64,000 nucleotides of DNA from Ooceraea biroi (taxonomy: Eukaryota; Arthropoda; Insecta; Hymenoptera; Formicidae): contig NC_039511.1 of assembly GCF_003672135.1 (NCBI RefSeq), forward strand, positions 4,614,464-4,678,463. The letters run 5' to 3'. A model generated the notes under the pieces. It had not been told where the DNA came from. It saw nothing but the letters and a program-made list of their open reading frames with translations, and did not search any database. This document shows, piece after piece, positions 62,229-64,000 of the stretch (position 1 is its first letter; every line of letters starts with the position of its first letter). The position numbers and the translations under genes are program-made.

Positions 62229-64000
62229 TTTTTCTGGCTGCTTATACAGATCATCTGTTATTTATATTAGATTTCTTTATTATCTGGCAGGCGCCTTAAT
62301 TGTGAATTTTCGTTTTTGTATGGAATTGTGAACAATAGCACACTCTCTAGCACACACGAAGCACAGTCTTTCTCAACAGGCCGTGTATATTTAGATGACA
62401 CAAAAATTTGGAAGACTTTAAAAGATAATAGCTCAAACATCTATAACGTCTTTTGAATACTTTCGCGATGTCTTTTACACGCTTTACATTATCCAGATAA
62501 ATTCTTGCCTTACATTTTGTTAGAGTTTGTTTTATTCTTATATTTATCTTATGAAAATAGAAATTGCACTAAAGAGAAATAGTATATTCGTAATAAGATT
62601 CACATACGATAGAAGGAGGCAATTTTAGCGATGTGATGATAATGTATATTTAATTATATCTAATTAAAATTGAGTATATTTTGCTGATTGAAGCTAGAAG
62701 CTTTCATTGCTTACTTTTTCATAGAAGAGGTGTGCTTTTGTCTGATTTAGATTTAGATTTCCGCGGAATGTTTCGTGCACACGATGCAACGAATTTATTT
62801 GAAAAGTTACGTTTAAAGAGACGCGTATTCCCATCGAATGATTGCCTATGCATTTTGCGTAATTGCGTCGTACGGGCTGATCATCGTTATGAAGAAATAT
62901 CGCGCGAGTGCATTCCCGTTATTATATTCGCTTAGCTTGTAAGTATTGTTATCGGATTTGATGTCATGCGAAGATTCAAATTCTGCCAGCCAGCCAGCAT
63001 GTTCGAGTTGCGTAAGAGTGCGATGTGTATGATGAAGTTTTTATTTGCAACATGCAATTTCATCAGAGTTACGATCAAATAATCTTTTGAAGAGTGTCTC
63101 GTGGATGTATGATGATAGAGAGCGAGGATTGTAGCGCTGATTGTAGCTCGGCTGTCGCAGAATTTTTTGCAACATGGCCTCGGTATGTGTTGCCATCCCA
63201 AGTCTGATTTTATATGTCGGAAGGAGAAAACGTGTCGCAGCGCCGGTAGATAAACAAAAAGTGTTAGGGATATGAGAATTTTATCGATGGGAAGAATCGC
63301 ATTAACGAGAAAATGTACAATAGGTATTATACTGTTATTAGATGTCGGGCTATATATATTATCGATACGATATCAACACACCAATAATACGCAACTGCCA
63401 TCTCAACGTGGATAAGTGCGAATAGTGATGAAGAAGAGCGTTTGTATCGCGTTTCCACTGATTCAATCGTGTTAGATTTATAAGATTCGTACGTTGGTGT
63501 CTATCTCCGCGAGTGACTTTGAGTCTTAGGAAGGTTGTGAGAGCCAATTTATAAGGAACGCGCGAAGAGCATCCTAGCAAGAAATAGACGGGGTTGTTTC
63601 AGTGCTTTCCCCTATATTATAAAGATATCTTTATCGCGAACCAAGTATTCATGAGTACCTGGTTCTCGATAAGCAGCAAGTACCTCACGAATAAATGTTC
63701 CACTTTTTACTTGGCTCAAGTTATCATCATCGTACGCTTCGTCTTATCGTAACAGGTATCGTTATATTCGTTCGCGACGAATACGGTTCTAGGAAGTTTC
63801 CTTCGAAAATATTCCAAGGTTCGCGGGCTCGACTCAATTTTGCACGTAAAGACAATTTTCCGCAAAACTATCAAGTAAGATTAGAACGTTCGACAGGAAT
63901 TTAGGATCTAGCAGATAATCTCTAGCAAATAAATATATATCCGTTATATGCCATTGACCACAACTAGAACAGATTGGTTTAGATAGATTTTTGTAAATTA
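62229..64000. other. 3' UTR of Sec16 and downstream sequence
   Basis: AT-rich, with an AATAAA at 63690-63695. No coding exon was recognised. Open frames at 62681-62935 and 63695-63904 have no familiar features. Confidence 0.5.

Noticed and set aside
1..64000. tRNA, rRNA, CRISPR or viral sequences
   Set aside because: No TFC-arm with matching cloverleaf, no regular spaced repeats and no viral protein motif was found by reading.

Overview
The window is animal nuclear DNA, most likely from a hymenopteran insect and probably an ant. This rests on intron-rich genes with GT-AG junctions, insect-type proteins, a mariner transposon, and a DUF4817-type DNA transposon of a kind I associate with hymenopteran genomes. 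The species cannot be fixed by reading alone. No bacterial, viral, CRISPR or tRNA feature was seen. All gene models were built by hand from splice sites and reading-phase continuity, and every complete model closes in frame.

Layout, left to right. (1) 1158-11266 (+): the 3' part of a receptor-type tyrosine phosphatase gene. Both cytoplasmic phosphatase domains lack key catalytic residues. In the same frame, right after its TGA, lies a roughly 1000-codon open frame (to 14449), reachable by removing a 186-nt intron or by stop readthrough. An apparently intact mariner (4627-5912) sits in one intron. (2) 14450-21313: no gene recognised; it contains a hairpin and a 767-bp MITE-like element. (3) 21314-28178 (+): complete UGGT, the ER folding sensor, in 23 exons including a 15-nt microexon. 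(4) 33668-42386 (+): a ZnT2-type vesicular zinc transporter with a 6-kb first intron that holds an internally deleted DUF4817-type transposon. (5) 44202-45830 (+): BCD1/ZNHIT6, the box C/D snoRNP assembly factor. (6) 46737-47897 (-): the SNARE Sec22. (7) 49782-62228 (+): Sec16, the COPII scaffold of ER exit sites, with alternative 3' ends.

UGGT (ER quality control), Sec22 (ER-Golgi SNARE) and Sec16 (ER exit site scaffold) all act in the early secretory pathway. Sec22 and Sec16 are divergent and share a CpG-rich intergenic region, which may be a bidirectional promoter.

The most interesting signal is the phosphatase locus: a two-domain pseudophosphatase receptor with an optional, very long, repeat-containing disordered tail. 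The second is the alternative C-terminus of Sec16 encoded by a retained intron.
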